Shown: positions 26,142 through 34,353 of the stretch, piece by piece
Numbering within the stretch: the stretch's first letter is position 1
Layout: every line of letters begins with the position of its first letter
Position numbers and translations under genes: made by a program
Assembly (NCBI RefSeq): GCF_014174275.1
Contig: NZ_JABEQK010000002.1
Coordinates: 388,058-452,057, forward strand
DNA: 64,000 nt
Origin: Gluconacetobacter takamatsuzukensis
GTDB lineage: Bacteria > Pseudomonadota > Alphaproteobacteria > Acetobacterales > Acetobacteraceae
Direction: 5' to 3'
The notes under the pieces: generated by a model
Seen by the model: the letters and a program-made list of their open reading frames with translations, nothing else
Told to the model about the DNA's origin: nothing
The model's database searches: none

Positions 26142-26147
26142 TATAAT
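26142..26147 (+). promoter_or_regulatory. TATAAT box in the 207-base leader of the EAL gene
   Basis: A perfect TATAAT lies at 26142-26147 within an AT-rich tract, 73 bases before the GTG of the c-di-GMP gene. No good -35 is present at standard spacing. AGATCTG occurs twice, at 26129 and near 26162, flanking this box, and could be an operator pair; no regulator is assigned. Confidence 0.35.
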
Positions 26148-26219
26148 TGTTTTTCGACAGAGATCTGAATCGGGTGAGCCGCGGTGACCGCGCGGCCCCA
26201 GGCCTAGGGGTGCGCCCGC

Positions 26220-28181
26220 GTGTCTGACCATTTCATGTGCCTTCTCGACCCGGCAGAACGCGTCACGGCCTGGAGCCGGGAGGCCGAGCAGCTGACCGGT
26301 CGTGCCGCCAACGACGTGATCGGCAGCCCCTTCGCCGATCTGTTCCTTGTTTCCCCCCCCGCTGCGGTCGCGGGCCTGCATGCGCCCGGCGGGCATGCGG
26401 GCGTGTTTGTCCGTCAGGACGGCCTGCATCTGTGTGTGCGCGTCCGCCGCCATGCCCTGTCCGGCACAGGGACCAATGCCGATATGCCCGTGACGGTCGC
26501 GATCTCGCGGGACGAGCCGGATGCGGTAACGCAGGTGGGGCCGGAATTGCGCGGGGCACTGGATTCGCTGCCGGACGGGATCGCCCTGTTCGACGCCGAC
26601 CAGGGCCTGTTGCATCAGAATGCGCGCTTCGACGCGTTGGCCGGCCTGGCAGACGATATCCTGAAGCAGGGCGGGGCCGCCCGAACGATTCTGGCCGCGC
26701 TGACCCGCGGGGAATGGACCATGGGGGAGGCTGCGCGGCTCGTCGTGCCCGATGGCTGGTCGAGCGAAATCCTGCGGTTGGGTCGCACGCTGGCCCTCTC
26801 CTGGATCGGCCTGGAAGACGGCCGGTTCCTGCTGCTGTGCCGCGATATCACCGACCTGCGGCGCCTGGAAAATCGCGCGCGCTTTCTCGAACAGCATGAC
26901 GATCTGACCGGCCTGGCCAATCTCCAGGGGCTGCGCCTGCAACTGGGCACCCTGTGCGAACGGACATCGGAGCCGTTTGCGATGCTCTATTTCGACCTGT
27001 TCGGCTTCAAGCGGGTCAATGATTCGATGGGCCACGCGGCGGGTGACGAATTGCTGCGGATCGCCGCGTTGCGGGTGCGGCGTGCGGTCGGGATGGGGGA
27101 TATCGCCGCCCATATCCGGGGCAACAAGTTCGCGCTGATCCTGCGTTCGGAACAGGGGGACCAGGCGATCCGCCGGTTTGCGCGGATGCTGCGTGGCGTC
27201 CTGTCCCGGCCGATGTCGGTCCTCAAGCATGAAGTGACGGTGGGCGTCGCAATCGGGGTCGTACGCTTCACGACCGATGGCGACGATCGCGACACGCTGA
27301 TGGCAAAAGCCGACGTCGCGCTCCACTGCGCCAAGGGCGGCAGCGATGACGGGATCTGCTTCTACGACCCCGAACTCGACACCCTGCGCCAGCGGCGCAT
27401 GGACCTGGAACGCGACCTGCATCATGCGCTGGCCAGGGAAGAATTCACCCTGTTCTACCAGCCGTTCCTGAATGTCAGCAGCGGCCGCATCGTGGGTGTC
27501 GAAGCCCTGATCCGCTGGCGGCATCCGCAGCAGGGCCTGATCCCCCCCGGCGAATTCATACCGGTGGCCGAACGGATGGGCCTGATGCACGAAATCGGCG
27601 CCTGGACGCTGGAGACGGCGTGCCGGCAGGCGATGGACTGGCCGGACACCATCATGGTTTCGGTCAATGTCTCGGCGGCGCAGTTCCGTCACGACGGGCT
27701 GGTCGACAATGTGGAAACGGCCCTGCAACGCGCGGGCTGCCCACCCACGCGCCTGGAACTGGAAATCACCGAAACCGCGATGATCGACGATGTGCCGCGG
27801 GCTGCCTGCGTCCTCAAGCGCCTGCGCGCGCAGGGGGTACAGATCGCGCTCGACGATTTCGGAACCGGCTATTCGTCACTCAGCTTCCTGCACAGCCTGC
27901 CGTTTACGCGGATCAAGATCGACCGCAGCTTCGTCAACGACCTGCATGCAGGCGACGGCGACGGGGCTGCGATCGTCCGGGCGATCACCAGCCTGTGCGG
28001 CAGCCTGAATGTCGTCGCCACTGCCGAGGGCGTGGAGACACAGGAACAGTTCGATTACCTCAAGGGCGTCAATTGTTCTGAAATCCAGGGTTTCCTGATC
28101 AGCCGCCCCTGTCCGGCCGAGGACATCGGGCCGTTCCTCGAAAAATTCAACCAGCCCAAGCCACCCGGCCCACTGCACTGA
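26220..28181 (+). CDS. PAS-GGDEF-EAL protein with degenerate GGDEF, probable c-di-GMP phosphodiesterase
   Basis: This 653-residue protein has two PAS-like regions at about residues 1-90 and 105-220, a GGDEF domain (about 225-390) and an EAL domain (about 405-645). The cyclase active-site loop GGDEF is replaced by RGNKF at residues 300-304, so cyclase activity is unlikely; it may bind GTP or be structural. The EAL domain looks intact: EAL at 428-430, EITETAMID, ALDDFGTGYSSLSFL, RIKIDRSFV, ATAEGVET and QGFLISRP. Expected activity is c-di-GMP hydrolysis, relevant to cellulose and biofilm control in acetic acid bacteria. GTG start; no transmembrane segment. Confidence 0.9.
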   Translation: MSDHFMCLLDPAERVTAWSREAEQLTGRAANDVIGSPFADLFLVSPPAAVAGLHAPGGHAGVFVRQDGLHLCVRVRRHALSGTGTNADMPVTVAISRDEPDAVTQVGPELRGALDSLPDGIALFDADQGLLHQNARFDALAGLADDILKQGGAARTILAALTRGEWTMGEAARLVVPDGWSSEILRLGRTLALSWIGLEDGRFLLLCRDITDLRRLENRARFLEQHDDLTGLANLQGLRLQLGTLCERTSEPFAMLYFDLFGFKRVNDSMGHAAGDELLRIAALRVRRAVGMGDIAAHIRGNKFALILRSEQGDQAIRRFARMLRGVLSRPMSVLKHEVTVGVAIGVVRFTTDGDDRDTLMAKADVALHCAKGGSDDGICFYDPELDTLRQRRMDLERDLHHALAREEFTLFYQPFLNVSSGRIVGVEALIRWRHPQQGLIPPGEFIPVAERMGLMHEIGAWTLETACRQAMDWPDTIMVSVNVSAAQFRHDGLVDNVETALQRAGCPPTRLELEITETAMIDDVPRAACVLKRLRAQGVQIALDDFGTGYSSLSFLHSLPFTRIKIDRSFVNDLHAGDGDGAAIVRAITSLCGSLNVVATAEGVETQEQFDYLKGVNCSEIQGFLISRPCPAEDIGPFLEKFNQPKPPGPLH

Positions 28182-28220
28182 TTGCCCGCCGCGCGCCTTT
28201 CCCGGCGCGCTCCCGCACGC

Positions 28221-29132
28221 TCACCCCGCGGAATCTCCGGCGGGTTCCGGCCGCAGCCCGCAATGGCGCAGGTAATCGCTGGGCGTCAGCCCGGTCAGCG
28301 CGCGGAAACGGGATGTCAGGTGGCTGTGGCTGCTGAATCCGCACAAGGCGGCAAGCCGCGCCGGCGGTGTGCCCTGGCGCAGCAATTGCCGGGCGCGTTC
28401 GATACGCAGGCGGGTCAGGAAATGGTGCGGCGTTTCCCCATGCGTCTGGCGGAAAGCCCGCGCGAAGTGAAAGCTGCTGAGCCCCGCCGCGCCTGCCAGA
28501 TCGTCCAGGCACAGCGGCAGGTCCATATGCGCATCGATCAGGGCCCGGACCCGGCGGGACGCCGCCTGCGACAACCCGCCCCGGCGGGGCATGTCGGGCC
28601 TGCGATCGGTCATGTGCGCCAGCAGATAGGCCATCAGCTCCGCCCCGGCCTCCGTGACGGCCACCCTGTCGGCCGGCTGGGTCCAGTGTCGCGGCAGGAT
28701 CGTGGCGCGCACCCGCGCCTCGATCCGGGGATCGCGGAAATAGGCGTCCTCCCGCAGCGTGAGGCGGGCGGGGTCCATGCCGAACAGCTCGACCGTCGCA
28801 CGATCGAAGGCCTGCGGGGCGATATAGAGATGGAACATCCGGATCGGTCCGGACACATCCCAGTCGCTGGTCGACCGGGCGGGCATCAGGCACAGATCGC
28901 CCGCGCCGTTGCTGCATTTCCAGCTATTGCCCAGACGTTTGCGAAACCCTTCGCCATGTTCCAGATACAGGCTCAGCGTATGGTGGTTGGGCGTGTCGTA
29001 TCGGGTCTGGGCGATCTCGTCGCGATCCCATACCGCCACGGCCAGTCCCTGGCCGACATCGGCCGCCGAACGCAGGGTGGCGCCGGTCGCGTGCAGGGTG
29101 CGGACAATCGTCAGGTCGGCCAGGGCGGTCAT
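28221..29132 (-). CDS. AraC-family transcriptional regulator
   Basis: This 303-residue protein has a C-terminal AraC double helix-turn-helix (about residues 200-295), including LDDLAGAAGLSSFHFARAFR and GFSSHSHLTSRFRALTGLTP. The N-terminal half (HTLSLYLEHGEGFRKR) resembles a cupin-like effector domain. The ATG at 29132 is chosen since the upstream open frame lacks family similarity. It is divergent from the EamA exporter at 29323, a common arrangement in which the regulator controls its neighbour; this is inference. Confidence 0.88.
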   Translation of the reverse strand: MTALADLTIVRTLHATGATLRSAADVGQGLAVAVWDRDEIAQTRYDTPNHHTLSLYLEHGEGFRKRLGNSWKCSNGAGDLCLMPARSTSDWDVSGPIRMFHLYIAPQAFDRATVELFGMDPARLTLREDAYFRDPRIEARVRATILPRHWTQPADRVAVTEAGAELMAYLLAHMTDRRPDMPRRGGLSQAASRRVRALIDAHMDLPLCLDDLAGAAGLSSFHFARAFRQTHGETPHHFLTRLRIERARQLLRQGTPPARLAALCGFSSHSHLTSRFRALTGLTPSDYLRHCGLRPEPAGDSAG

Positions 29133-29322
29133 GATGGATCGGGCAGGGCAGGTGGCGAAGGGGGCGTGAATCGGACGGCCAAGGCCGCCCTCCCGACTAT
29201 AGACCGCGACCGAGGGCCGCGCGCCACGCCGCGATGCAGGAAAGCGCAGGATTCTGACAGCCGCCCCCGCGCGGCAATGGTGGTGGCCCGATAGGATGGC
29301 GGTCTTTCGGAGAGGGAACCGC

Positions 29323-30219
29323 ATGCTGGGCCTGCTGTTTTTGTGTGTCGTGCTGATCTGGGGCACCACATGGTTCGCCATCCACGTGCAGGTCGGCATT
29401 ACCGTGCCGGGCACGGCGATCTTCTGGCGGTTCATGATCGCGTCGGCGGCGATGGGCGCATGGCTCTGCCTGTCCCGCCGGCTGCGCCCGGTCGCGTGGC
29501 GGACGCATCTGTGGCTGGCCCCGATGGGGGCATGCATGTTCTCGTGCAATTTCCTGGCGATCTACGGGTCCGAGGCCACGCTGGCCAGCGGCACCGTCTC
29601 GGTGATCTTCAGCGTGGCGACCCTGTTCAACACGCTCAACCAGTGGCTGTTCTTCCGCCTGCGCCCCAGCATGCGCAGCATCGCCGGCGGCTGTATCGCC
29701 ATCGGAGGCGTGGCATGCCTGACCGGGCTGGGCGGCGTGGGCGGCATTTCGCATATCGGCGTGGCCCTGGCGCTGACGGGCACTTTCCTGTTCTCCTGCG
29801 GCAATATCCTGTCGCGCCGGGTGGCGATGGCGGGGGTGGACCTGCCCAACGCGGTCTTTCGCGGCATGCTGTGGGGCTGCGCGGTGCTGGGGGTCTGGCA
29901 GACGGCCCACGGCCAATCGCTGGCGGGCTCGGCCGACCCGGCCTGGATTGCCGCCCTGCTCTATCTCGCATTGCCCGGATCGGTGGTCGCCTTCCTGGCC
30001 TATCTGCATCTGGTGCACCGCATCGGTGCCGACCGCGCGGCCTATACCACCATCCTGTCCCCGGTCGTGGCTTTGCTGATCTCGATCCTGTTCGAGGGCA
30101 CGCAGTGGACGTCGGGCATGACGCTGGGGGTCGGGCTGGTGCTGCTGGGCAATCTCGTCACCTTTGCCCGGTGGGACAGCATTCGTCCTTTTTTGCAAAA
30201 AAGAACCAAAAAACCCTGA
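29323..30219 (+). CDS. EamA (DMT) family transporter
   Basis: This 298-residue protein has ten predicted transmembrane helices as two EamA repeats, beginning LGLLFLCVVLIWGTTWFAI; the second repeat starts near IGVALALTGTFLFSCGN. Members export amino acids or other metabolites. AGAGGG 6 bases before the ATG at 29323 favours it over the ATG at 29296. The last residues (FLQKRTKKP) and the TGA are encoded by the left hairpin of repeat copy D, a sign that the original 3' end was replaced. Confidence 0.88.
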   Translation: MLGLLFLCVVLIWGTTWFAIHVQVGITVPGTAIFWRFMIASAAMGAWLCLSRRLRPVAWRTHLWLAPMGACMFSCNFLAIYGSEATLASGTVSVIFSVATLFNTLNQWLFFRLRPSMRSIAGGCIAIGGVACLTGLGGVGGISHIGVALALTGTFLFSCGNILSRRVAMAGVDLPNAVFRGMLWGCAVLGVWQTAHGQSLAGSADPAWIAALLYLALPGSVVAFLAYLHLVHRIGADRAAYTTILSPVVALLISILFEGTQWTSGMTLGVGLVLLGNLVTFARWDSIRPFLQKRTKKP

Positions 30220-30304
30220 TTCGTTCAGAAGCTTTGTGCCGGGGACATGCGATGTCCCTGAACGAACAAAAGTCTTTTTGCTTCTTTTTCTTCAGAAAAA
30301 GAAG
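30185..30304 (+). repeat. dispersed hairpin repeat, copy D (full)
   Basis: The left hairpin (GTCCTTTTTT/AAAAAAGAAC) is at 30185-30206, followed by CCCTGATTCGTTCAG, a variable centre with GGGGACATGC, then AAAAGTCTTTTTG and the right hairpin (CTTCTTTTTC/GAAAAAGAAG) at 30281-30304. Roughly 90 percent identical to copy E by eye. Unusually, the centre also contains CTGAACGAA, the reverse complement of TTCGTTCAG, giving an internal inverted repeat. It lies between the converging EamA and yigZ genes. Confidence 0.88.
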
Positions 30305-30310
30305 AGCCCT

Positions 30311-30910
30311 TCACTCTACCAAGCGCGGCACCGACTGCCCCCGCGTCAAATCGGCAATCCGCCCCACCACGTCATCCACATCGCCTTCGGGCACCGCAAT
30401 CACCAGCCGCGCCCCCGCCGCGTCGAACGCCTCATCCTCCACCACCGCATCCAGCGACGGCAGGCGCGCCTGCAAAAGGGCGAGATCACTGAAACCGCAA
30501 TGAAAGACCAGGCGCGTCCGGCGCACGATCGGCACGCGCGGCGCCAGGCGCAGGCATTCCGCCGCCGTGCCGCCATAGGCACGCACCAGCCCGCCCGCAC
30601 CCAGCTTGATGCCGCCGAACCAGCGGGTGACCACCACCACGATATTGTCGAAACCCTGCCCGTCGATCACCTGCAGGATCGGCCGGCCGGCCGTGCCGCC
30701 GGGCTCGCCGTCATCGTCGCTGCGATAATCCTGCCCGATGCGATAGGCCCAGCAATTATGGGTGGCATCCAGGTCCGACACGGCGCGGACAAAGGCCAGG
30801 GCTTCGGCCGGCGTCGTCACCGGCGCGGCCTGCGCCAGGAACACGCTCTTGCGCACGTCCCGTTCCAGTCGGGCGGGTTCGGCCAGCATCACCAGGCCGT
30901 CGGCGCTCAT
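30311..30910 (-). CDS. yigZ: IMPACT/YigZ family protein
   Basis: This 199-residue protein is related to eukaryotic IMPACT. The N-terminal domain carries the signatures DATHNCWAYRIG and SDDDGEPGGTAGRPIL, followed by DNIVVVVTRWFGGIKLGAGGL. The C-terminal DUF1949-like ferredoxin fold spans about residues 130-195. The family may act near the ribosome or bind nucleic acid; its role in bacteria is unclear. It overlaps radA by 4 bases (ATGA) and is the second gene of that operon. Confidence 0.9.
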   Translation of the reverse strand: MSADGLVMLAEPARLERDVRKSVFLAQAAPVTTPAEALAFVRAVSDLDATHNCWAYRIGQDYRSDDDGEPGGTAGRPILQVIDGQGFDNIVVVVTRWFGGIKLGAGGLVRAYGGTAAECLRLAPRVPIVRRTRLVFHCGFSDLALLQARLPSLDAVVEDEAFDAAGARLVIAVPEGDVDDVVGRIADLTRGQSVPRLVE

Positions 30911-32310
30911 GCTTCCTCGCCGTCCGTACCGCCGAACAACGCTACCAGGTCGCCCAGATGGCCGATCTCATTCAGGTGTAGCCCCTCGGGCGCCACCAGT
31001 CTGGTGGTGCCGCGCGCAATGCGCCGGGGCAGGAAGGCGGCATCGAAACCCAGTTTCTGGGCCTCCTTCAACCGGGCATCGACCTGCGCCACCTGCCGGA
31101 TCTCGCCGGACAGGCCGATCTCGCCGAAATAGACGGCACCGGCATGGGTCGGCTTGCCGGTGGCGGCCGAAACCAGCGCCGCGGCCACCGCCAGGTCCGC
31201 CGCCGGCTCCAGCACGCGCAGCCCACCCGCGATGTTCAGGTGCACGTCCATGCCGTGCAGCTTCAGCCCGCACCGTGCTTCCAGCACCGCCAGCAGCATG
31301 TTCAGGCGCGACGTGTCCCAGCCCACCACGGCCCGGCGCGGCGCGGAATCGCCCGATTTGGGCGACAGCAGCGCCTGCACCTCCAGCAGCACCGGCCGCG
31401 TGCCCTCGATCCCCGCAAACACCGCCGAGCCGGCGATATTCCCCCGCCGCTCGGCCAGGAACAGCGCGGAGGGGTTCGGCACCTCGACCAGCCCTTGGTC
31501 GGTCATGGCAAAGACACCGATTTCGTCGGTCGCGCCGAACCGGTTCTTGGCGGCCCGCAGGATGCGGAACTGATGCCCGCGATCCCCCTCGAAATACATC
31601 ACGGCGTCGACCATGTGCTCCAGCACGCGCGGACCGGCCAGTGCGCCTTCCTTGGTCACATGCCCGACCAGGATCAGACTGAACCCCCGCTGCTTGGCCA
31701 GCCGGATCAGTTCGAAGGCGGTCGCGCGCACCTGGCTGACGGTACCGGGCGCGCTTTCCACAGATTCCAGCCACATGGTCTGGATCGAGTCGATGACGAC
31801 CAGCGCCACATCGGGCTCGTTCTCCAGCGTGCCGGCAATGTCGGTCACGTTGATCGCGGCGGCAATCTCCAGCCCCGGCGCATCCAGCCCCAGCCGGCGC
31901 GCGCGCAGGCGGATCTGGTCCACCGCCTCTTCGCCCGAGATATATTTCACCCGCCGCCCGGCAGCCGCCAGCGCGCAGGCGGCCTGCAACAGCAGGGTCG
32001 ATTTGCCGATGCCCGGATCACCGCCTACCAGCACCACCGACGCCGGCACCAGCCCCCCGCCCAGCACGCGGTCCAGCTCGGCCATCCGCGTGCCGATGCG
32101 CGGCGGCGGCTCGGCCGTGCCCGCCAGGCTGACGAACGCGACTTTGGCCCCCCGGGCGCGGCGCGGCGCGGCGCCTCCGGTGGCGGTGGGCTCCACCGCT
32201 TCCTCGACAATGCTGTTCCACGCGCCGCAGCTTTCGCACCGCCCGGCCCATTTGGGAAAGACGGCGCCGCAGGACTGGCAGACATAATGGGCGGAGGGAC
32301 GGCGGGCCAC
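30907..32310 (-). CDS. radA: DNA repair protein RadA
   Basis: This 467-residue RadA (Sms) is a RecA-related helicase that promotes branch migration in recombination. The N-terminal zinc finger has Cys11, Cys14, Cys25 and Cys28. Walker A GGDPGIGKST is at about residues 96-105, Walker B ALVVIDSIQTMW near 169-180, and the RadA-specific KNRFG at 254-258. The C-terminal third is the Lon-protease-like domain. First gene of a radA-yigZ operon that is flanked by full repeat copies E and D in direct orientation. Confidence 0.96.
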   Translation of the reverse strand: MARRPSAHYVCQSCGAVFPKWAGRCESCGAWNSIVEEAVEPTATGGAAPRRARGAKVAFVSLAGTAEPPPRIGTRMAELDRVLGGGLVPASVVLVGGDPGIGKSTLLLQAACALAAAGRRVKYISGEEAVDQIRLRARRLGLDAPGLEIAAAINVTDIAGTLENEPDVALVVIDSIQTMWLESVESAPGTVSQVRATAFELIRLAKQRGFSLILVGHVTKEGALAGPRVLEHMVDAVMYFEGDRGHQFRILRAAKNRFGATDEIGVFAMTDQGLVEVPNPSALFLAERRGNIAGSAVFAGIEGTRPVLLEVQALLSPKSGDSAPRRAVVGWDTSRLNMLLAVLEARCGLKLHGMDVHLNIAGGLRVLEPAADLAVAAALVSAATGKPTHAGAVYFGEIGLSGEIRQVAQVDARLKEAQKLGFDAAFLPRRIARGTTRLVAPEGLHLNEIGHLGDLVALFGGTDGEEA

Positions 32311-32339
32311 GAGGGGAGACTCCGGAAAGGAAGGCAGTT

Positions 32340-32460
32340 GTTCTTTTTTGCAAAAAAAGAACCAAAAAACCCTGATTCGTTCAGGAGCCTTATGCTGGGG
32401 ATATGCGAGGACCCAAAACGAATAAAAGTCTTTTTGCTTCTTTTTCTTCAGAAAAAGAAG
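32340..32460 (+). repeat. dispersed hairpin repeat, copy E (full)
   Basis: The left hairpin is at 32340-32362 (arms GTTCTTTTTT and AAAAAAGAAC), then CCAAAAAACCCTGATTCGTTCAG-type sequence, centre GCTGGGGATATGC, then ACGAATAAAAGTCTTTTTG and the right hairpin at 32437-32460. It has the same orientation as copy D. It sits between the 5' end of radA and the 3' end of mlaF, both on the minus strand, so it can terminate mlaF transcripts but also overlaps the radA upstream region. Confidence 0.88.
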
Positions 32461-32466
32461 AACCCT

Positions 32467-33258
32467 TCACCGCCGCAACTCCATGCTGATCGGCCCCTCG
32501 CGCCGCCCATGCGTAAACTGGTCGACCATGGGGTTACCGCTATCCAGCAGCGACGATGCCGCCCCCTGCCAGATCAGCTTGCCCTTGTACAGCATGGCCG
32601 CCTGGTCGCCGATGCGCTGGGCAGAGGCCATGTCGTGCGTGATCGCGATCGCGGTCGATCCCAGCTTGCGCACGCAATCGACGATCAGCCCGTCGATCAC
32701 CGCCCCCATGATCGGGTCCAGCCCGGTGGTGGGCTCGTCGAAGAACAGGATATCGGGCTGGCCGGCAATGGCCCGGGCCAGTCCCACGCGCTTCTGCATG
32801 CCGCCCGACAGTTCCGATGGCGACAGCGCGCCGACCGACGGGTCCAGCCCCACCTGCTCCAGCACCCGGCCGGCCGTGGCGCGGGCCTCGGCCCGGCTGG
32901 GGCGCTTGCCGCGCCGCCGCCCGGCGGCCAGCAGGCCGAAGGCGACATTTTCCCAGACGCTGAGACTGTCGAACAGCGCCCCGTTCTGGAACAGCATGCC
33001 GATCGTCTCGATCACTTCCTCCCGCCGCCGCGTGGGCAGCGACAGCACATCGACACCATCGATCTCGATCGTGCCGGCATCGGCCGGGATCAGCCCCAGG
33101 ATGCAGCGCAGCAGGACAGACTTGCCGCTGCCCGACCCGCCGATGATGACCATCGAGGTCCCGGGCATCACGTCGAGGTCGATCCCGTCCAGCACGACCT
33201 TGGGCCCGAACGCCTTGCACAGGCCGCGAATGCGGATCTTGGGCACGGTCTGGGTCAT
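32467..33258 (-). CDS. mlaF: phospholipid ABC transporter ATP-binding protein MlaF
   Basis: This 263-residue ABC ATPase has Walker A GGSGSGKS at about residues 40-47, the Q-loop LFQNGALFDSLSVWENV characteristic of MlaF, signature LSGGMQKRVGLARAI and Walker B ILFFDEPTTGLDP. With MlaE it moves phospholipids between inner and outer membranes to maintain lipid asymmetry. It overlaps mlaE by 4 bases. The MCE-domain partner MlaD is not in the window. Its stop is directly beside repeat copy E. Confidence 0.93.
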   Translation of the reverse strand: MTQTVPKIRIRGLCKAFGPKVVLDGIDLDVMPGTSMVIIGGSGSGKSVLLRCILGLIPADAGTIEIDGVDVLSLPTRRREEVIETIGMLFQNGALFDSLSVWENVAFGLLAAGRRRGKRPSRAEARATAGRVLEQVGLDPSVGALSPSELSGGMQKRVGLARAIAGQPDILFFDEPTTGLDPIMGAVIDGLIVDCVRKLGSTAIAITHDMASAQRIGDQAAMLYKGKLIWQGAASSLLDSGNPMVDQFTHGRREGPISMELRR

Positions 33259-34040
33259 TGCGAGAAGAACACATCGGTCAGGAGATAATCGGACGCCAGC
33301 AGCAGGATCGACGCCGCCACCACGGCCGCCGTGGTGGCCGATCCCACGCCCTGGGCGCCCCCACGGCTGGTATAGCCATGGTAGCAGCCCATGAGCGTGA
33401 TCAGGAAGCCGAACACCGCCGCCTTGGCCAGCCCGACGGTCACGTCGATCGTCTTCACCGCCGAAAAGGTCGCGGCGATATAGGCCGGCGCCGAGAAATC
33501 GAGCTTCACGACCGACACCACAAAACCGCCCAGCACGCCCAGGATGTCGGCCACCAGCACTAGGCAGGGCAGGGCGATCGTGCCGGCCAGCAGGCGGGGC
33601 GTGACCAGATATTTCATCGGGTTGGTCGACAGGGTGGTCAGGGCGTCGATCTGGTCGGTCACGCGCATGGTGCCGATTTCGGCGGCCATCGCGGCCCCCA
33701 CCCGCCCGGCCACCATCAGCCCGGCCAGCACCGGCCCCAGTTCACGGGTCACGGCCAGCACCACGATGCCGGCAATCGCTCCCTGGGCATGATACTGGGC
33801 AAAGCCGGTATAGGATTGCAGCGCGATCACCCCGCCCGAGAACAGGGCCGTCAGCGCCACCACCGGCAGCGAGAAGAAGCCGATCTCGATCAGCGCGCCG
33901 AAGAAGATCCGCCAGTAGAAGGGCGGCCGCACCAGATGCGACAGGGCGGTCAGGGCGAACATGGTCAGGGCGCCGGCGGTCCGGACCAGATTCAAGGCGG
34001 CGCGCCCCAGCGCGGCGATGAAATCGAGCACGGCGTTCAC
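33255..34040 (-). CDS. mlaE: phospholipid ABC transporter permease MlaE
   Basis: This 261-residue permease has about five to six membrane segments and the MlaE signatures GGVIALQSYTGFAQY, VLAVTRELGPVLAGLMVAGR and GAAMAAEIGTMRVTDQIDAL. The GTG start at 34040 gives the family length; an ATG at about 34115 is in frame and possible but adds a non-conserved basic tail. It is the first gene of the mlaE-mlaF pair on the minus strand. Confidence 0.92.
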   Translation of the reverse strand: MNAVLDFIAALGRAALNLVRTAGALTMFALTALSHLVRPPFYWRIFFGALIEIGFFSLPVVALTALFSGGVIALQSYTGFAQYHAQGAIAGIVVLAVTRELGPVLAGLMVAGRVGAAMAAEIGTMRVTDQIDALTTLSTNPMKYLVTPRLLAGTIALPCLVLVADILGVLGGFVVSVVKLDFSAPAYIAATFSAVKTIDVTVGLAKAAVFGFLITLMGCYHGYTSRGGAQGVGSATTAAVVAASILLLASDYLLTDVFFSQ

Positions 34041-34353
34041 GCGTGGCGCAACCGGCTGCGTGGCCGGACAATATCGGCGGATCGATCCATCATGCCTTCT
34101 GCCGTAGCGCGGCATGGCCGGCGCGTCAAAGGAAGGGAAAGGCAGGGGGCGCCAAAAAAAACGGCGCACCGAAGCGCGCCGCCGTAGTTTAGGGAGGAAA
34201 CGTCCATGAAGCGCGTATCGGTGCTGCTTCGACTCTATCTCATGATCGTGAGGGCGGCCCGAGTCAAGGAAATTGTGCGATGCAATATATCGTCGCAATC
34301 CACTACCTTGCCGGCCCCGTGGCAACAGCCCTCGCCGGCTTCGAACCAGCCGG
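34041..34353. other. intergenic region between mlaE and the Bcr/CflA gene
   Basis: This stretch holds the terminator of the upstream minus-strand exporter gene (34154-34181) and presumably the mlaEF promoter. On the plus strand AGGGAGG (34191-34197) stands 8 bases before ATG 34206, which opens a frame beginning MKRVSVLLRLYLMIVRAARV. That frame continues to 34481, antisense to the exporter gene, where it becomes Pro/Arg-rich and unconvincing. A short leader peptide or a decayed gene start is possible. Confidence 0.5.
34154..34181 (-). terminator. intrinsic terminator of the Bcr/CflA gene
   Basis: On the minus strand an 8-bp stem (CGGCGCGC with GTGCGCCG, one G-U pair) is capped by a TTCG tetraloop and followed by eight T residues. 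It is a textbook Rho-independent terminator, about 170 bases past the exporter stop codon. Confidence 0.88.

Noticed and set aside
26055..27728. 557-codon open frame antisense to the GGDEF-EAL gene
   Set aside because: Shadow frame with no family features; the sense strand has complete EAL motifs.
28188..28210. GC-rich inverted repeat between the EAL and AraC genes as a terminator
   Set aside because: Arms are short and there is no T-run on either strand; too weak to call in such GC-rich DNA.
4131..32460. Whether the recurring hairpins form a CRISPR array
   Set aside because: Copies are kilobases apart, lack regular spacers and no cas gene is present.
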